Positions 8,922 to 17,334 of a stretch of 64,000 bases of DNA are shown in pieces. The stretch spans positions 1 through 64,000 of the forward strand of contig CAYONZ010000017.1 in the NCBI GenBank assembly GCA_964405465.1. Direction: 5' to 3'. Below the pieces are notes generated by a model. It worked only from the letters and a program-made list of their open reading frames with translations, did no database searches and had not been told where the DNA came from. The stretch is from CAYONZ01 sp964405465 (GTDB lineage: Bacteria > Bdellovibrionota > Bdellovibrionia > Bdellovibrionales > JAMPXM01). Within the stretch, counting starts at the first letter, position 1; each line of letters opens with the position of its first letter. The position numbers and the translations under genes are program-made.

Positions 8922-9679
8922 CAATAGAACCTGTAAAAAGACATGCATTTTTTCCGCCGTTCTTGGTTTTGATTGTCGGAATTGTTTTTGTCGAATTTTT
9001 AGTTCGCATCGGAGTTGTGGCGAGCTTTATTTTGCCGGCTCCCTCGCAAGTGGCCCAGTCACTTTGGTTGGATCGTCGCGAAATTTTTGTTGGAGCAAGT
9101 GAAACATTTGTTTCTGCATTTCTCGGACTTTTTTTGAGTTTTCTTGCTGGAACTCTGTTTGCGGCTGTTTTGTCACTTTCGAATTGGGCACGTCGTGCCT
9201 TTCTTCCTTTCGCTGTTTTTTTTCAGACCGTACCAATCATTGCAATTGCCCCAGTTTTGGTGATCTGGTTTGGCTTCGGTAGACCAACAGTTGTTTCGGC
9301 GGCCTGTATCGTCTCGGTGTTTCCGATTGTTGTAAATACCCTGCTTGGTCTTGAGTCAGTCGAATCCACATGGCTCGATCTATTTCGCCTATATCGAGCG
9401 TCTTCTCTACAAATTTTGTTTAAGCTAAGAGTGCCAGCTGCTTTACCACAAATTTTTTCGGGACTGCGTATAGCCTCGGGACTAGCCGTGGTGGGCGCAA
9501 CAGTGGGAGAATTTGTGGGCGGTGGAGGCTTAGGCTCGTTTATCGACGCCGCGAGGACCCAACAGCGGCTTGATCAAGTTTTCGCGGCCGTTGTGATTCT
9601 GTCTCTGTTGGGTTTACTATTGGTCTCTTTGATAAATTTATGTAGCAGGCTTATGCTGGTGAAACAGACTGCAAGTTAA
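8918..9679 (+). CDS. ABC transporter permease, SsuC/TauC/ThiX type
   Basis: 253 aa with about six hydrophobic helices. The EAA-type loop that docks on the ATPase is visible (RVPAALPQIFSGLRIASGLAVVGATVGEF region, about residues 172-200). This is the single permease of a NitT/TauT-like importer and probably works as a homodimer with two copies of the preceding ATPase. The start overlaps the ATPase stop. Confidence 0.93.
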   Translation: MTIEPVKRHAFFPPFLVLIVGIVFVEFLVRIGVVASFILPAPSQVAQSLWLDRREIFVGASETFVSAFLGLFLSFLAGTLFAAVLSLSNWARRAFLPFAVFFQTVPIIAIAPVLVIWFGFGRPTVVSAACIVSVFPIVVNTLLGLESVESTWLDLFRLYRASSLQILFKLRVPAALPQIFSGLRIASGLAVVGATVGEFVGGGGLGSFIDAARTQQRLDQVFAAVVILSLLGLLLVSLINLCSRLMLVKQTAS

Positions 9680-9712
9680 TTGAGTGAAGTTTAGCAATAC
9701 TGAGGAGAGAAG

Positions 9713-10789
9713 ATGAAGCAATATTTCTTTTGCAGGAAAAATACGGATTTGTTCAAAAAAATACTTCAAACAAGCTTCACTGAAGCAGGCAGGAAAAAGA
9801 GTATGGCGAGTTATAGACTCTCGTCAGCCAATGTAGGTCAGTTGTATTCTTCTTTCGTGATGACATTGACGTCGATAGTGGCGTCGACGCTGGTTGCGAT
9901 GCCATCTTCTGCTGGTGAAATTAAAACCAAAATTGCTTTGAACTGGAAGCCTGAGCCACAGTTCGGCGGTTTCTATGCAGCAGATGTCGAGGGATATTTT
10001 TCTCGAGCAGGTTTGAATGTCGAAATTCTTCCAGGCGGATCAGGAACACCAACTGTACAGATGGTTGCGGCTGGCTCAGTGGACTTTGCTGTGGTGTCGG
10101 CAGACGAAGTGATTTTATCACAAAGCAAAGGCTCAGATGTGGTGGCGGTATTTGCCACGTATCAAACTAATCCACAAGGGATAATGGTGCATGCCGAACG
10201 TGGATTTAAATCACTGGATGAAGTGTTTAAAAATGAGGGCACGCTTGCTTGGCAGGCAGGGCTTCCCTACGCCTTATTTTTAAAAAAGAAATTCACCAAT
10301 CCCAAAGTCAAACTGGTTCCCTATCTTGGTGGCATTTCTAATTTTATGAGTGACTCGAGTTTTTCGCAGCAATGCTTTGTGACTTCTGAGCCTCTCTCCG
10401 CAAAGAAGGCAAACGCCAAAGTGCAAACTTTTTTGGTGGCCGATGCAGGCTACAACCCCTACACCACCGTTCTTGTGACTAGGCATCGTGTTCTGAAGCA
10501 GAAGCGCGAGTTAGTTGTAAAAGTCGTACAGGCGGTTCGTGAAGGTTTAAAAAAATACCTAGAGGCTCCAGAACGGACAAACCAAAAAATGAGCGAACTC
10601 AACAAGGCCATGGATCTCGCTACTTTTGTGGAGAGTGCTCAGGCGCAAAAGCCATTGATCGCGACGAAAGATCCAATGGAACTTGGAAAAATGACGGCGA
10701 CTCGTTGGAAGGAGCTCTCAGATCAGATGAAAGATCTGGGCCTCATTCAAAATGTCCCCGAAACCCAAAAGCTTTTTGAAAATCTATAG
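9713..10789 (+). CDS. ABC transporter substrate-binding protein, NMT1/THI5 (ThiY)-like
   Basis: 358 aa. The mature domain begins near KIALNWKPEPQFGGFYAADVEGYF, close to the ThiY/NMT1 pattern (W.P..Q..GFY.A...GY), then VAAGSVDFAVVSADEV and TNPQGIMV, typical of binding proteins for the pyrimidine precursor of thiamine and related compounds. The start at 9713 has GAGGAG upstream but gives a long (about 45 residues) leader before the hydrophobic export segment; an internal Met (MASYR, residue 31) is an alternative. No TPP riboswitch is visible upstream of the operon, so thiamine-precursor transport is only a possibility. Confidence 0.88.
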   Translation: MKQYFFCRKNTDLFKKILQTSFTEAGRKKSMASYRLSSANVGQLYSSFVMTLTSIVASTLVAMPSSAGEIKTKIALNWKPEPQFGGFYAADVEGYFSRAGLNVEILPGGSGTPTVQMVAAGSVDFAVVSADEVILSQSKGSDVVAVFATYQTNPQGIMVHAERGFKSLDEVFKNEGTLAWQAGLPYALFLKKKFTNPKVKLVPYLGGISNFMSDSSFSQQCFVTSEPLSAKKANAKVQTFLVADAGYNPYTTVLVTRHRVLKQKRELVVKVVQAVREGLKKYLEAPERTNQKMSELNKAMDLATFVESAQAQKPLIATKDPMELGKMTATRWKELSDQMKDLGLIQNVPETQKLFENL

Positions 10790-10798
10790 AATTTCCAT

Positions 10799-10831
10799 AA
10801 AAAAAGTCGAAGATCTCTCTTCGACTTTTTT
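10799..10831. terminator. Bidirectional intrinsic terminator
   Basis: Perfect 13-bp stem (10801-10813 with 10818-10830) with a TCTC loop, flanked by A and T runs on both sides. It separates the plus-strand ABC operon from the convergent lipoprotein gene. Confidence 0.92.
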
Positions 10832-10868
10832 GTGACTTAATGGTTGAGCTCTTTAGAGCTCCAAATTA

Positions 10869-11525
10869 TTAAATTGCAGTCGGCTCAGAGCTTTGGGAAT
10901 CTGATGGCAAGTTGGCTTTGGTGTATTTGATCAAATCTTGCAAAAATGCTTGTGCAGCCGAAGTATTGATATTGAATTTCCTTGCAAATTTAGTAGCCAA
11001 ATCATCAGACACGATACCCATTTTGAAATTGAAATAGTCTTCTGTCGAAATGGCCAGTTCTTGCAGCTGCAAATTTAGCGCTTCGGTATTTTGGGCTTGT
11101 GCTAAATTTTTGAGTTGAGAAAAATAATTGTAAATCTCATTTGAGGTCGCCACGTCCCAACCATATTTTCCAGCTAGGCCCTCAGCACTAAATTGCGCCG
11201 TTGTTTGCGCCGGATTGACGGCTGTCGAGTTGGCTAGAGACATGCGACGGCTACAATATCTTTCATTGACGACATGGCATTCGCGACCAGACTCGTACCC
11301 GTAACGATCCCGAGTACTCGTGCAGACCGTCTCTTCGCGAATCGTACAACGCGGGGGAGGATTGTCGTTACTGTTATTGCTTATTTCTGCCACAGCAAAG
11401 AGTGCGACCGGAAAATATATAATCGAAAGTGCTTTCTGCACATCATTACAACCTGTCAGGCCTATCGAGGACACGGCAGCAAGTGTGAGCACCAATTTTT
11501 TTGAGATCGATCGAATTGATAACAT
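10869..11525 (-). CDS. Small Cys-containing lipoprotein of unknown function
   Basis: 218 aa from the ATG at 11525, chosen because GGAGGATCT lies directly upstream; a longer frame upstream of it has no such site. The signal peptide ends in lipobox GLTGC. A short Cys-rich stretch follows (CTIREETVC, ECHVV, RYC), probably disulfide bonded, then a helical C-terminal half. No family is recognised. It is transcribed toward the ABC operon terminator and stands alone. Confidence 0.8.
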   Translation of the reverse strand: MLSIRSISKKLVLTLAAVSSIGLTGCNDVQKALSIIYFPVALFAVAEISNNSNDNPPPRCTIREETVCTSTRDRYGYESGRECHVVNERYCSRRMSLANSTAVNPAQTTAQFSAEGLAGKYGWDVATSNEIYNYFSQLKNLAQAQNTEALNLQLQELAISTEDYFNFKMGIVSDDLATKFARKFNINTSAAQAFLQDLIKYTKANLPSDSQSSEPTAI

Positions 11526-11939
11526 AGATCCTCCGTTAAATTTAATTCCTATAAAAAAAGCCAATCATTCACATTTTCATCAGCGTCTCATGGCAGCTCT
11601 AATTCTTGGTCTTGATTCCATTTCAAAAGGCTACCGAGATTTTCACTAAATTCGCTGCAAGTCCAAAGATCCAAAGACCAAAGGTCGAAAAGATTAAGCA
11701 GCAAGGGCAATGCCAAATCTAAGGTCGAAGGTAATTCTGGTGATCTGCAAAGATACGAGATTTCAAGGGTCGATGAGCGTTGAACTTCTTGGCAACATGA
11801 CAAAAATAGGCGACGAATTTTGTGACAGCTCAAGAAAATAATTCAGTCTGTGGTTGGCTATCTCGCCCACACTTGAGAAAAGTAAGGCACAAGGCTTGCT
11901 CAATGTGTGGATAGGGTAGTGGAAAACGGAGGGTGGTAC
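11526..11939. other. Divergent intergenic region without visible gene
   Basis: 414 bases between two divergently transcribed envelope-protein genes. Frames crossing it lack ribosome-binding sites and any recognisable protein character. Promoters for both genes must lie here but no clear -35/-10 pair stands out. Near 11660-11695 there are short repeated ccaaag/ggtcgaa words of no evident function. Confidence 0.4.
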
Positions 11940-12683
11940 GTGAGCAAGCAAATCAATCAAAGGCTTTTATTTTTGATTGTTGCCCTGATGGTATTTGCGC
12001 AAGCAGACGCCTGGGCTGCAAAAAAACTGTCTCGTCCAGTTGTTGGAGTCGAGAGATCTCATAATCGATACTCACATCTTAAAGATTCAAACGAGGCTTC
12101 GCAGCTGGAGTCTGAGTCGGCAGAGGTGGATAACTATGTTTATGATGATCTAGCGACGCAAACTGCGATTGAATCAAAACAGTTAGAAAAAGAAATTCGC
12201 AAACTTGATTATAAGATCGGCCAAACCAAGAAATCTCTAGTCAACACCAAGGCTCGATCGGATTCTGAGATGTTAAAGAAAGCGCGGGTTGAAAAGAAGA
12301 AGGCTCTGACAGAAAAGGCACTTGCCGATCTTGAGAAAAAACGCCTGAAGTCTGAGCAACGATTGAATGAGCTTCGCGCTCGAACCGAGGTTTTGGAGCG
12401 AAAGGCAAAAGAGGAAGGCGACAAATCACAAAAAGCAAGGTTGGCTTTGCGCGAGCTAGATAAAGAGCAGACTCAGCTTTTGCGTCGCCAACGAAAGGCC
12501 GAGACCGTTCTCCAGAAGGAACGCAAAAAGCGTCAGTACCTAGAGACACAACGCTCAAAGTATTTTTCGCGAGTTAAAGTGATGCGTGCACAGGTCTACG
12601 ATCTAGAAAAACGTGCTGGTGCGCCAAAAACCAGAATGGCGACTTCCGCAAACAAAACAAACTCTGGTATGCTGAGACTTTAG
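11940..12683 (+). CDS. Periplasmic coiled-coil protein
   Basis: 247 aa from a GTG at 11940 with CGGAGGG upstream; the in-frame GTG at 11907 lacks a site. A signal peptide (LLFLIVALMVFAQADAWA) is followed by a long, highly charged Lys/Glu/Arg region, about residues 80-220, with heptad-like spacing, predicted to be one continuous coiled coil. It resembles the envelope coiled-coil proteins of the EnvC/TolA-stalk kind but has no recognisable LytM or TonB domain. It lies 32 bases upstream of the WHy lipoprotein and may be cotranscribed. Confidence 0.8.
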   Translation: MSKQINQRLLFLIVALMVFAQADAWAAKKLSRPVVGVERSHNRYSHLKDSNEASQLESESAEVDNYVYDDLATQTAIESKQLEKEIRKLDYKIGQTKKSLVNTKARSDSEMLKKARVEKKKALTEKALADLEKKRLKSEQRLNELRARTEVLERKAKEEGDKSQKARLALRELDKEQTQLLRRQRKAETVLQKERKKRQYLETQRSKYFSRVKVMRAQVYDLEKRAGAPKTRMATSANKTNSGMLRL

Positions 12684-12715
12684 ATGAGCAAATAAGCTCA
12701 AATCTGGAGTTGAAA

Positions 12716-13183
12716 ATGCAGAATAGATTTTTGAAATTCTCTTGGGGCTCTATCATTGTGGGTGTGATAGGGCCTTTTTTCTTTCTGCTTGGTTGCAATA
12801 CTGTTCGAATATTAATTGATCCACCAAAGGCGAAACTGAAGTCAGTCAAGCTTTCGACCTGTGACTTCGGTGGTTGTGAGCTCAAATTCGAAGTAGATAT
12901 TGAAAACCCAAATTCGAGTGATTTAAAAATCGATGAGGTCTCCTATCAGGTGGATCTGAATGAAAAGCCTTTTACAAAGGGAATTGTCGATAACCCTCCC
13001 GAGTTAAAGGCAAAGCAAAACACCTTGGTGTTGATTCCGTTACGCTTCGAGTATTCGAAATTTATTTCGTCATTGGGTGAGTTTATTAAAAACCGAACTA
13101 TCAACTACAGTCTGACTGGAAATGTTAAGGTTGGCTTTTTTAATATTCCATTTGCAAAGAAGGACACGGTGAAATCGCCGTGA
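12716..13183 (+). CDS. LEA14/WHy-domain lipoprotein
   Basis: 155 aa. The ATG at 12716 is six bases after GGAG; an earlier TTG at 12710 is too close to that site. The signal peptide ends in FLLGC. The mature protein matches the LEA14-like/WHy pattern: a beta-sandwich with FEVDIENPNSSDLKIDEVSYQVDLN, the typical NPN motif and a strand-rich ending. Bacterial WHy lipoproteins are found in many proteobacteria, with stress-linked or envelope roles that are poorly defined. Confidence 0.85.
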   Translation: MQNRFLKFSWGSIIVGVIGPFFFLLGCNTVRILIDPPKAKLKSVKLSTCDFGGCELKFEVDIENPNSSDLKIDEVSYQVDLNEKPFTKGIVDNPPELKAKQNTLVLIPLRFEYSKFISSLGEFIKNRTINYSLTGNVKVGFFNIPFAKKDTVKSP

Positions 13184-13270
13184 TGGCACGGTGATCTCAG
13201 ATTTTAGGCAAAGTGGTCGACCGTGAAAGATGAAGTGGATCTAAATTTATTTTTTTGATTTGGAGTGTTT

Positions 13271-13891
13271 ATGGATGCCAATATTGTACAGGTCTATGCA
13301 TTTCGCCATGGTGAAACCGACTGGAATGCGGCCGGAAGATTTCAGGGGCACACCGATATCCCGCTCAATGACAACGGACGCCGGCAAGCCGAAAGCCTCA
13401 GCAAATTCTTTGCGGTTCACAACATTGAACACATTTTTTCAAGTGATTTGATTCGTGCCCAACAAACGGCACAGATCGCCGCACGGCCGTTCAACCTAAA
13501 TATAGAATTGCATCCTGGTCTGCGTGAGACAAATCTGGGTTCGTGTGAAGGTTTGCATGAGGCTCAAGTGGTGGAGTTGGTTGGCAGAGATCATATTCTG
13601 CAGTGGGCTTCTATATTGCCAGAGCATAGTGATGTGCGATTTCCTTTGGGGGAATCTAAAAGAGAGCACCTCCAAAGAATGAAAGAAACTCTTGAGACGC
13701 TGCTCTTGGGCTGTCCCTATCGGTCAGTGGGTGTCTCGACCCATGGAGGTTCATTGCGGAGATTGGTTCATGATTTCGCGCCTCATCTCACTGAAGCCGT
13801 GAAGATTCCAAATTGTGGGGTCTATCATTTTGAATTCGCGCGCGCCACAAAACAGTGGCGTGTTGTGGCTGATCATCCCTTGGCTTTGTAA
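13271..13891 (+). CDS. Histidine phosphatase (phosphoglycerate mutase-like) family protein
   Basis: 206 aa from the ATG at 13271, six bases after GGAG. The catalytic RHGETDWN motif is near residue 12 (H is the phospho-acceptor), with R-A-Q-Q-T-A, the acidic residue in GSCEGL, and the second catalytic His in VSTHGGSLRR. Members dephosphorylate small phosphoesters; CobC and GpmB-like proteins share this layout and the substrate cannot be told. It is followed, after 44 bases, by copy 1 of the 161-bp palindromic element. Confidence 0.9.
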   Translation: MDANIVQVYAFRHGETDWNAAGRFQGHTDIPLNDNGRRQAESLSKFFAVHNIEHIFSSDLIRAQQTAQIAARPFNLNIELHPGLRETNLGSCEGLHEAQVVELVGRDHILQWASILPEHSDVRFPLGESKREHLQRMKETLETLLLGCPYRSVGVSTHGGSLRRLVHDFAPHLTEAVKIPNCGVYHFEFARATKQWRVVADHPLAL

Positions 13892-13935
13892 GAGGCTGGA
13901 ATAAAAATATGCAAATTTAAAATTTGGATAAATAC

Positions 13936-14096
13936 TAGGGCGTGTCCTCAATTGGCTAGACTACTACGCAAAAGCAATTGAAATGATTTGAGCGTTGCTC
14001 GTCGTCGAAATAGCACCACTATTTCTCCTCCTCGTGCCTTCAACTCATTTCTATTGCTTCCGCTCGCGACGTCCGACCAATTGAGGACACGCCCTA
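13936..14096. mobile_element. 161-bp palindromic MITE-like element, copy 1
   Basis: Both ends carry TAGGGCGTGTCCTCAATTGG in inverted orientation, and the two ~80-base arms remain complementary almost to the centre with mismatches, so the whole element can fold into one long hairpin. A second copy at 51550-51710 has the same length and differs at only two positions by eye. Both copies begin with TA and end with TA, compatible with TA target duplication as in IS630/mariner-like or some IS5-group elements. No transposase is encoded. It sits between the convergent 3' ends of the histidine phosphatase and thioesterase genes, and its terminal TAG (14094-14096) is the thioesterase stop codon. Confidence 0.88.
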
Positions 14097-14630
14097 GGTC
14101 GTCAGTTGCCGATCTCGTAAATGTTGTTCGGCCTCCAACCAAAGTTCAATGCTCTTTGGGATTTCTGGCGCTTGATGGTTGACGTTGAGGGCGGCGAAAA
14201 TTTCTTTGGTTGGTACAGTTCCGTCGCTTCCGACAAAGGCACCTTTAACCATGCCCACTGCTGCTAGTTTACCTTCTCGGTTGATGTATTTCTGTTCGAT
14301 GAAAACCCATTTTTCATCCCAACTCACAATTTGAGTTCGCAGTTCAAACTTTTCGAACGGTCGCAGTGAGCGTCTAAAAATCATTTTTGCCGATCCGATA
14401 ACTGGCATCCACTTGTATTTAGTAATCAAACCCCAGAGCCCCATTCGCAGAGTGATATCCATACGACCGAGGTCCATTACCGTAAAATAGCGTCCGTTGT
14501 TCATATGAAAGTTACTATCAAGATCAGAAGGCCACACTCGAAAGCGTAGCACTGATTCTTCTAAAATACCTAAGCGGGGTTTAAAGAAGCTCGAAAAAAT
14601 AGTTTTAAGCAGGCGAAGATAGAGATTCAT
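14094..14630 (-). CDS. Hotdog-fold acyl-CoA thioesterase-like protein
   Basis: 178 aa. The segment DLDSNFHMNNGRYFTVMDLGR matches the 4HBT/THEM6-type hotdog signature (D...N.H.NN..Y), followed by the strand-rich hotdog core. Family members hydrolyse acyl-CoA thioesters. The ATG overlaps the TetR stop by 4 bases (ATGA), so the two are translationally coupled and the TetR protein is the probable regulator. The last codons and the TAG stop abut the palindromic element, so the original C-terminus may have been changed when the element inserted. Confidence 0.85.
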   Translation of the reverse strand: MNLYLRLLKTIFSSFFKPRLGILEESVLRFRVWPSDLDSNFHMNNGRYFTVMDLGRMDITLRMGLWGLITKYKWMPVIGSAKMIFRRSLRPFEKFELRTQIVSWDEKWVFIEQKYINREGKLAAVGMVKGAFVGSDGTVPTKEIFAALNVNHQAPEIPKSIELWLEAEQHLRDRQLTT

Positions 14631-15214
14631 TTCTTCAATTCCTTTTGAGCTAGCGCCACCCGACGAGTTGCCAGCAGAATTCGATCGGATAGGCGTTTTG
14701 ATTTCACTGATCGGGCCAGTAAAATTCCACCAACTGCAAGAGAGATTGTACCGAGAGCCAAATCCAATCGGTCATCGTTGTTTTTTGCGTCGGTATGTTC
14801 TTCGATAATTTCTACGAGACTCTTAAAGTATGCTTCAAAAATTTCACGCGCATTATTTTTGTCGCGACTGACATCAGCTGCCAATGGAGGTAAAGGGCAT
14901 CCCGAAGAAATATCATCACGATGTTCACGGCTGAGGTAGCGCCGAAGAACCACATCCATCCACACATCGTTGGGTGCGTCTTCAACTCCCGCCATAAGAA
15001 TTTGTTTGAATCGCTCTTTGGATTCTTCAAGTGCAGTTGCAAACAATGCGTCTTTCGATTTGAAATGATTGTAAAAGCCACCAGGGGTTAATCCCACGGC
15101 CCGCATGATTGAATCGATTCCGACTCCGTTATATCCGCGTTCATTAAACAATCGCGAGGCACTCTCTACGATTTTATCGAATGTCTCTTTTCTATGTGCC
15201 AAACCGTATCGCAT
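14627..15214 (-). CDS. TetR/AcrR family transcriptional regulator
   Basis: 195 aa. The N-terminal helix-turn-helix is clear: SASRLFNERGYNGVGIDSIMRAVGLTPGGFYNHFKSKDALF. The C-terminal ligand domain resembles the TetR_C group found with xenobiotic or lipid sensors. AAGGTG precedes the ATG. A palindrome TATGAC-G-GTCATA lies 44 bases upstream and is a good candidate operator for autoregulation of the TetR-thioesterase operon. Confidence 0.92.
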   Translation of the reverse strand: MRYGLAHRKETFDKIVESASRLFNERGYNGVGIDSIMRAVGLTPGGFYNHFKSKDALFATALEESKERFKQILMAGVEDAPNDVWMDVVLRRYLSREHRDDISSGCPLPPLAADVSRDKNNAREIFEAYFKSLVEIIEEHTDAKNNDDRLDLALGTISLAVGGILLARSVKSKRLSDRILLATRRVALAQKELKK

Positions 15215-15257
15215 AAAATCACCTTCATTTAATCAGTTTCGATTGGTGACTTTATTA

Positions 15258-15270
15258 TATGACGGTCATA
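15258..15270. promoter_or_regulatory. Candidate TetR operator palindrome
   Basis: TATGAC-G-GTCATA, a perfect 6-1-6 inverted repeat in the short gap upstream of the TetR gene and inside an AT-rich promoter-like region. The position and symmetry fit a dimer-binding operator; there is no direct evidence. Confidence 0.5.
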
Positions 15271-15334
15271 ATTTTATCACAACCACCCTAACAGAATCTT
15301 ATCAAATCTCTTGGCTGGCTTGCTGGATAGCGGT

Positions 15335-17179
15335 TTAGGCGGGTTCCTCAATGCGCACCACCCCGTTTTTATCGAGTACAACGCGATAGGTGGTCGTATG
15401 TTCCTCCTGCAGATTAGATGGAATAGATGCTCCACGGCGCCACCATGGCCTTGGATATAGCGCCACCTCGGAGGTTCGTAGGCGGGCCCGTACGACTAAA
15501 TAAAAGTGATAGACTCGGTGGGAGGTACTGCTTTTGAGCTTACCAAAAAGATCGAGTTCGGTGAGCTCTTTGAAGGGATCGTCCATAAGCTTTAGGTGCC
15601 GCTCAAGATTGATGCGTAAATTTTCATGTAAGGCGCGGTGTTCAATATTTTGAATGGGAGATCCGTGTCCATTGGTGCCGGTTGGAAAGCAATTGAGATC
15701 TTCTACTTTTCGATAATGAAAAATGTCTTCCAGCAATTCGAGCTCCATTTCGGAATGCGAAGCTTGATGGCGTTTTTCCTGGACCTCCTGATCAATTTTC
15801 TTTTTCTCGGTCAGTCGAAACCACTCTCGTACAGTTCCTATACGTCTGTCTTTTGCCCAAAGATGCTGTTCAATGTCCGAGGTAAAGCGAGAAGTGGTTT
15901 CGGCAAAACGAGCAATCGTCCAATCTTTTACTCGATCACGTAAGACGTAAATGATAACCCCAAAGCCGATAACGAAGAGCCCTTGGGATGCAAAATTAAC
16001 CATATCTGGCTGGTGAAACTGCTGAAGAGTGGCAGCTACAATACCAGCTACGGCAGTTCCAGCTGCCGCAGTACTCTCTGAAAACTTCTTAGCCGGAACC
16101 TGCTTGGTGATATCAATAAAAGTCTTTGATTGAAAAAACTTTTTTAAGTGGGTCATGCGAATCAGGTGGCGTTCGCGTTCAATCTCATTTTTGTTCATGA
16201 CCTGTGCGAGTCCAAATTTAATCCGCGTGCTGGCCTCGTTTGCTTGCAGGCGATCGAGTTCACTCTCGAGTCCTTTGCGTGCAGTGCTATACCCAGCCTC
16301 ATCGATTGCTGGAGGAGGCGACTGATGTTTTTCGAGTTCTTGACGTACATTACCTAAGTACTGAATGTAAAGTTGACTGATGAATTCATTTAATAAAGAA
16401 AAGATCGGAACATTGTTGCGTCCTCGTGGGGCCAACATTTGGCGGACGTCTTCAATTAGTTCACCTGTGCTTCGCGCCGAGATCATGGTTTCATTCAAGG
16501 CGTTGATCGATGCATCTGATGTCGTCAGCAGGCTGTGGGCGTAAAAAATCAATTTTGCCTGCTCAATCGAATTCTTCTTCAGAGTCTCACTCACGACGGC
16601 GCAAAGATCTTTGGTTGATTCGAGCAGTTCTCGATGCAGAGGGTGATCAGGCGCCGAAACGAGCTCTCCTTTTTCGAAGGCCTCAAAAAAAACTTCGATC
16701 TGATTTTTCAAATGTGTGCGCAGTGTCTCCAGTGCAGTCTGGGCTTTGCCTTTTCCGAGGGGAATAGCAAGTCGGGCACGTGAGCGAAAATCCTTTTGTA
16801 ATTCATCTTTACCCAAGCTCAAAATTTCAAAACTTCGCGGTACAAACAAGTAGACATCGAGTTCACTGCGTACAAATTTGTCATGAACTTCGAGGGTCGC
16901 CTTGATTTCAATATTGTGGTGATCATGTCTTGTGACTGAAATTGCATTTTGCAAAGTGATTGGACTGCTAGTTTCGTCAAAATCCAAGTTAGTGTTGGAT
17001 TCGCTCACTGCATTTGGGTCAGATGAACAAGACGTTGTTGAACCGCGGTCAGAACTCGCGTTTTCACTAACTTCGCTGGTGGGTTCAGTGCGGCTTTCAC
17101 TCCCATTTGAGGCAGTTGATTCGCTCTTGTATGTGAGATTAACCACCTTAAAAAGGTCGGTAAACACCGGATTCTTCAT
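15335..17179 (-). CDS. Membrane protein of unknown function with Ser-rich N-terminus
   Basis: 614 aa. AAAGGGGG lies before the ATG. Residues ~15-75 are Ser/Glu/Asn-rich and probably disordered. The central region is helical and charged. Two closely spaced hydrophobic segments (AAAGTAVAGIVAATL and FASQGLFVIGFGVIIYVL, about residues 375-410) form a membrane hairpin, followed by a charged cytoplasmic-looking region and a strand-rich end. No enzyme motif is seen and the family is not recognised. The layout (long cytoplasmic arms around a TM hairpin) suggests a membrane-tethered scaffold. Confidence 0.75.
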   Translation of the reverse strand: MKNPVFTDLFKVVNLTYKSESTASNGSESRTEPTSEVSENASSDRGSTTSCSSDPNAVSESNTNLDFDETSSPITLQNAISVTRHDHHNIEIKATLEVHDKFVRSELDVYLFVPRSFEILSLGKDELQKDFRSRARLAIPLGKGKAQTALETLRTHLKNQIEVFFEAFEKGELVSAPDHPLHRELLESTKDLCAVVSETLKKNSIEQAKLIFYAHSLLTTSDASINALNETMISARSTGELIEDVRQMLAPRGRNNVPIFSLLNEFISQLYIQYLGNVRQELEKHQSPPPAIDEAGYSTARKGLESELDRLQANEASTRIKFGLAQVMNKNEIERERHLIRMTHLKKFFQSKTFIDITKQVPAKKFSESTAAAGTAVAGIVAATLQQFHQPDMVNFASQGLFVIGFGVIIYVLRDRVKDWTIARFAETTSRFTSDIEQHLWAKDRRIGTVREWFRLTEKKKIDQEVQEKRHQASHSEMELELLEDIFHYRKVEDLNCFPTGTNGHGSPIQNIEHRALHENLRINLERHLKLMDDPFKELTELDLFGKLKSSTSHRVYHFYLVVRARLRTSEVALYPRPWWRRGASIPSNLQEEHTTTYRVVLDKNGVVRIEEPA

Positions 17180-17334
17180 GGCCCCCTTTTGCGCAAAACC
17201 TGAGTCAAGTCAGGGTTCTGTCAGAATATCGTCGCCTGCTGAAAAAATAAACAAGAATTATTTTAAGGGTCCAACTCAGCGATCTCAATTTGGCACATAG
17301 TGAGAACTGTGAAGAAGTATGGTAGTGTTTCGCA

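Noticed and set aside
11588..11833. 81-aa minus-strand frame in the 11.5-11.9 kb gap
   Set aside because: No ribosome-binding site and leucine/serine-rich random-like sequence.
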